Of a stretch of DNA of 64,000 nucleotides, positions 62,228 through 64,000 are shown piece by piece. The DNA comes from Lachnospiraceae bacterium. Lineage in GTDB: Bacteria; Bacillota; Clostridia; Lachnospirales; Lachnospiraceae. Where the stretch lies: positions 62,001 through 126,000 of the forward strand of contig JAMPFQ010000003.1 in NCBI GenBank assembly GCA_023664345.1, written 5' to 3'. Below the pieces are notes generated by a model. The model had not been told where the DNA came from. It saw only the letters and a program-made list of their open reading frames with translations, and did not search any database. Position 1 is the stretch's first letter. Each line of letters begins with the position of its first letter. A program made the position numbers and the translations under genes.

Positions 62228-62396
62228 AAGATATTTCTTCACCTCTCACTGTCCCAGTGGGCAGTTTCTTTCTTTCGCTTTATATGTGTTTTTGCAAAAC
62301 ACTGTAAAAAATCTACCACTAAATAAGAGTTTTTTCTACTTAAGAATCAAGATATTTTTAACAAAACACTGTATATTTGCCATTCAAAACATCAGG

Positions 62397-63773
62397 TCAA
62401 AATATCCGGCTCATGGCGTCCTGCACCGTTCTGACCCCGATGATCCTGATCTTACTGCTCTTCCTGCAATCCTCCGCACAGACAGCAGGAAGGATGCAGG
62501 TATCAAAGCCCAGCTTTTCCGCCTCCGCCACGCGCTGTGCCGCCTGGCTGACGGCACGCACCTCGCCGCTCAACCCTACCTCGCCAAAAGCGATCAGTTT
62601 TGGGTTCAAAGGCTGATTCTTAAAGCTGGAAAGGATGGCCAGGATAATCCCCAGATCGATGGCCGGTTCCGCCACTTTCATGCCCCCTGTGATGTTCACA
62701 TAAGCGTCGCAGCTTCCCAGCTGCACGCCGGAGCGCTTTTCCAGCACTGCCATCAGCAGGTTTACCCGGTTAAAATCCGTGCCTGTGGTCTGCCGTCTGG
62801 GAATCCCGAAATTACTGTGGCACACCAGCGCCTGGATCTCGATAAGGAGCGGCCTGGTTCCTTCCATGGTGCATACCACCACCGATCCGCTGGCCTCCTC
62901 GGGCCGTCCGTTGAGCATATATTCGGAGGCATTCTGCACCTCCACAAGACCCTGCTCCTGCATCTCAAAGACTCCAATCTCATTAGTGGAGCCGAAACGG
63001 TTCTTCACCCCACGCAGGATGCGGTAAGAGGCGTGGCGGTCTCCCTCAAAATAGAGCACGGTGTCAACCATATGTTCCAGCACTCTGGGGCCTGCCACGG
63101 TTCCTTCCTTTGTCACATGGCCCACTATCATCACAGAAACCCCCAGCCCCTTTGCCAGCTGCAGCAGGATGCCGGTGGATTCCCTGACCTGGGACACGCT
63201 GCCGGGAGCCGCCGTGACCGCTTCGTTATACATGGTCTGGATGGAGTCGATGACTACCGCCTCCGGCTGGTTCTGGCGGATCACCTCCCCAATCTCGTCC
63301 AGATTCGTCTCACAAAGAAGCAGCATATTTCCGGTAAACTCTCCGATCCGGTCTGCCCGCATCTTGATCTGAGCCAGGGATTCTTCTCCGGATATGTATA
63401 AGACCTTATGTCCGTCAGAAGAAAGGTTCCTGCACACCTGGAGCAGCAGCGTGGATTTGCCGATGCCGGGGTCTCCGCCCACCAGGGTCAGCGATCCCCG
63501 CACGATTCCCCCGCCCAGGACCCGATCCAGTTCCCCCATGCCGGTGGACAGTTTATCCTCCTCCTTTATCCTGATCTCTGACAAAATGCTGGGAGTGTTC
63601 TTCTGCGCCCGTCTCACCGACGAAGACGCCGCCACTCCCATATGGGGCGTCTTTGCCACCGTTTCTTCCACGAAAGAATTCCATTCTCTGCATCCCGGGC
63701 ACTGCCCCATCCACTTGGATGACTCATAACCGCAGTTCTGACAGAAAAATACGGATGATGGTTTTTTTGCCAT
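62397..63773 (-). CDS. radA: DNA repair protein RadA (Sms)
   Basis: RecA-related branch-migration ATPase, 458 residues. An N-terminal C4 zinc finger (FFCQNCGYESSKWMGQCPGC), RecA-like core with Walker A GGDPGIGKSTLLL, the RadA signature KNRFGSTNEIG, and a C-terminal Lon-protease-like domain with GEVGLSGEVRAV. Full length. It follows the small conserved gene at the window's right edge, separated by a hairpin. Confidence 0.96.
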   Translation of the reverse strand: MAKKPSSVFFCQNCGYESSKWMGQCPGCREWNSFVEETVAKTPHMGVAASSSVRRAQKNTPSILSEIRIKEEDKLSTGMGELDRVLGGGIVRGSLTLVGGDPGIGKSTLLLQVCRNLSSDGHKVLYISGEESLAQIKMRADRIGEFTGNMLLLCETNLDEIGEVIRQNQPEAVVIDSIQTMYNEAVTAAPGSVSQVRESTGILLQLAKGLGVSVMIVGHVTKEGTVAGPRVLEHMVDTVLYFEGDRHASYRILRGVKNRFGSTNEIGVFEMQEQGLVEVQNASEYMLNGRPEEASGSVVVCTMEGTRPLLIEIQALVCHSNFGIPRRQTTGTDFNRVNLLMAVLEKRSGVQLGSCDAYVNITGGMKVAEPAIDLGIILAILSSFKNQPLNPKLIAFGEVGLSGEVRAVSQAAQRVAEAEKLGFDTCILPAVCAEDCRKSSKIRIIGVRTVQDAMSRIF

Positions 63774-63800
63774 AAAAATCTCCTATTCCAGCATAAATTG

Positions 63801-63836
63801 ACTGTGCGGGGTAAGCCGCTGCCCGCCCCGCACAGT
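63801..63836. terminator. Hairpin between the edge gene and radA
   Basis: ACTGTGCGGGG and CCCCGCACAGT form a perfect 11-bp stem. The T-run is weak on the minus strand and better on the plus strand (TTATTTT). Confidence 0.6.
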
Positions 63837-63862
63837 TTATTTTGATTCCGGTATGTCTATCT

Positions 63863-64000
63863 TTACACACGCACGATCCTTACAGGGATCTCACCCACGG
63901 CTCCCAGTTCCACACTGAGGGAAAGCTTGCCGCCCAGGCCTGTCTTCATGGTTCCGGTACTCTTGCCCCCTACGAACACCTCGTACTCGGTATCATCGTC
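63863..64000 (-). CDS. Small conserved protein (often annotated endosialidase), C-terminal part
   Basis: The last 45 residues of a gene that runs off the right edge: DDDTEYEVFVGGKSTGTMKT, then GLGGKLSLSVELGAVGEIPV and a VRIVRV end. The pattern matches a family common in Lachnospiraceae near radA and clpC that databases label endosialidase, from memory; there is no evidence here for that enzyme activity. Confidence 0.65.
   Translation of the reverse strand, partial: DDDTEYEVFVGGKSTGTMKTGLGGKLSLSVELGAVGEIPVRIVRV

Overview
The window is a stretch of low-mobility chromosome from a Gram-positive anaerobe of the class Clostridia, most likely family Lachnospiraceae. This is inferred from the rimP-nusA-rnpM-ylxQ-infB-rbfA-nrnA-truB-ribF order, a perfect CIRCE element before groESL, an [FeFe] hydrogenase, a PurL with a fused glutaminase domain, a VanG-like ligase, several proteins typical of gut Lachnospiraceae, and strong GGAGG ribosome binding sites. 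Nearly all long genes lie on the minus strand.

Layout. 1-8.4 kb: translation and transcription operon (ribF partial, truB, nrnA, rbfA, infB, ylxQ, rnpM, nusA, rimP). 8.4-16 kb: a BlaI/BlaR1-type sensor pair with clear operators, a membrane-anchored lipase and a GntR-controlled ABC exporter. 16-25 kb: a Cache chemoreceptor, a PD-(D/E)XK nuclease-family gene, a two-gene hydrogenase operon, a decayed hip toxin-antitoxin locus and a LytTR/LiaF-like envelope regulator pair. 25-32 kb: a six-gene glycosyltransferase/acyltransferase operon, then groESL. 32-42 kb: a Uma2 nuclease with a structured leader, a cysteine-peptidase-like protein, a membrane-bound LuxR regulator, MgtE, YigZ, a class A PBP and AzlCD. 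42-56 kb: carAB, an EAL-like/HDOD protein, purL, TetR, and a large uncharacterised protein with a cyclic-nucleotide-binding domain. 56-64 kb: tRNA-Trp, VanG-like ligase, PAS-GAF-GGDEF cyclase, a SUKH protein, a structured ncRNA resembling the raiA motif, a truncated PBECR4-like gene, MATE exporter, RadA and the end of a small conserved protein.

The most unusual structure is not a gene. A family of tandem hairpin repeats sits between genes (5.98-6.09, 8.46-8.77, 36.5-36.7 and 45.3-45.65 kb). Its members share inverted GTCTC...GAGAC ends, and their inner stems differ by compensating changes (GCGCCC/GGGCGC against ATGCCC/GGGCAT). One copy supplies the last residues and stop codon of carA. Related but different hairpin tandems lie at 2.6 and 25.0 kb, and looser hairpin clusters occur near 31.5, 35.1 and 52.7 kb. 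A second candidate is the 58.9-60.8 kb islet: SUKH protein, a ncRNA with its own promoter and terminator, and a nuclease gene whose 5' end runs into that terminator.

All functions come from reading translated sequence and motifs by eye; no database search or structure calculation was run.
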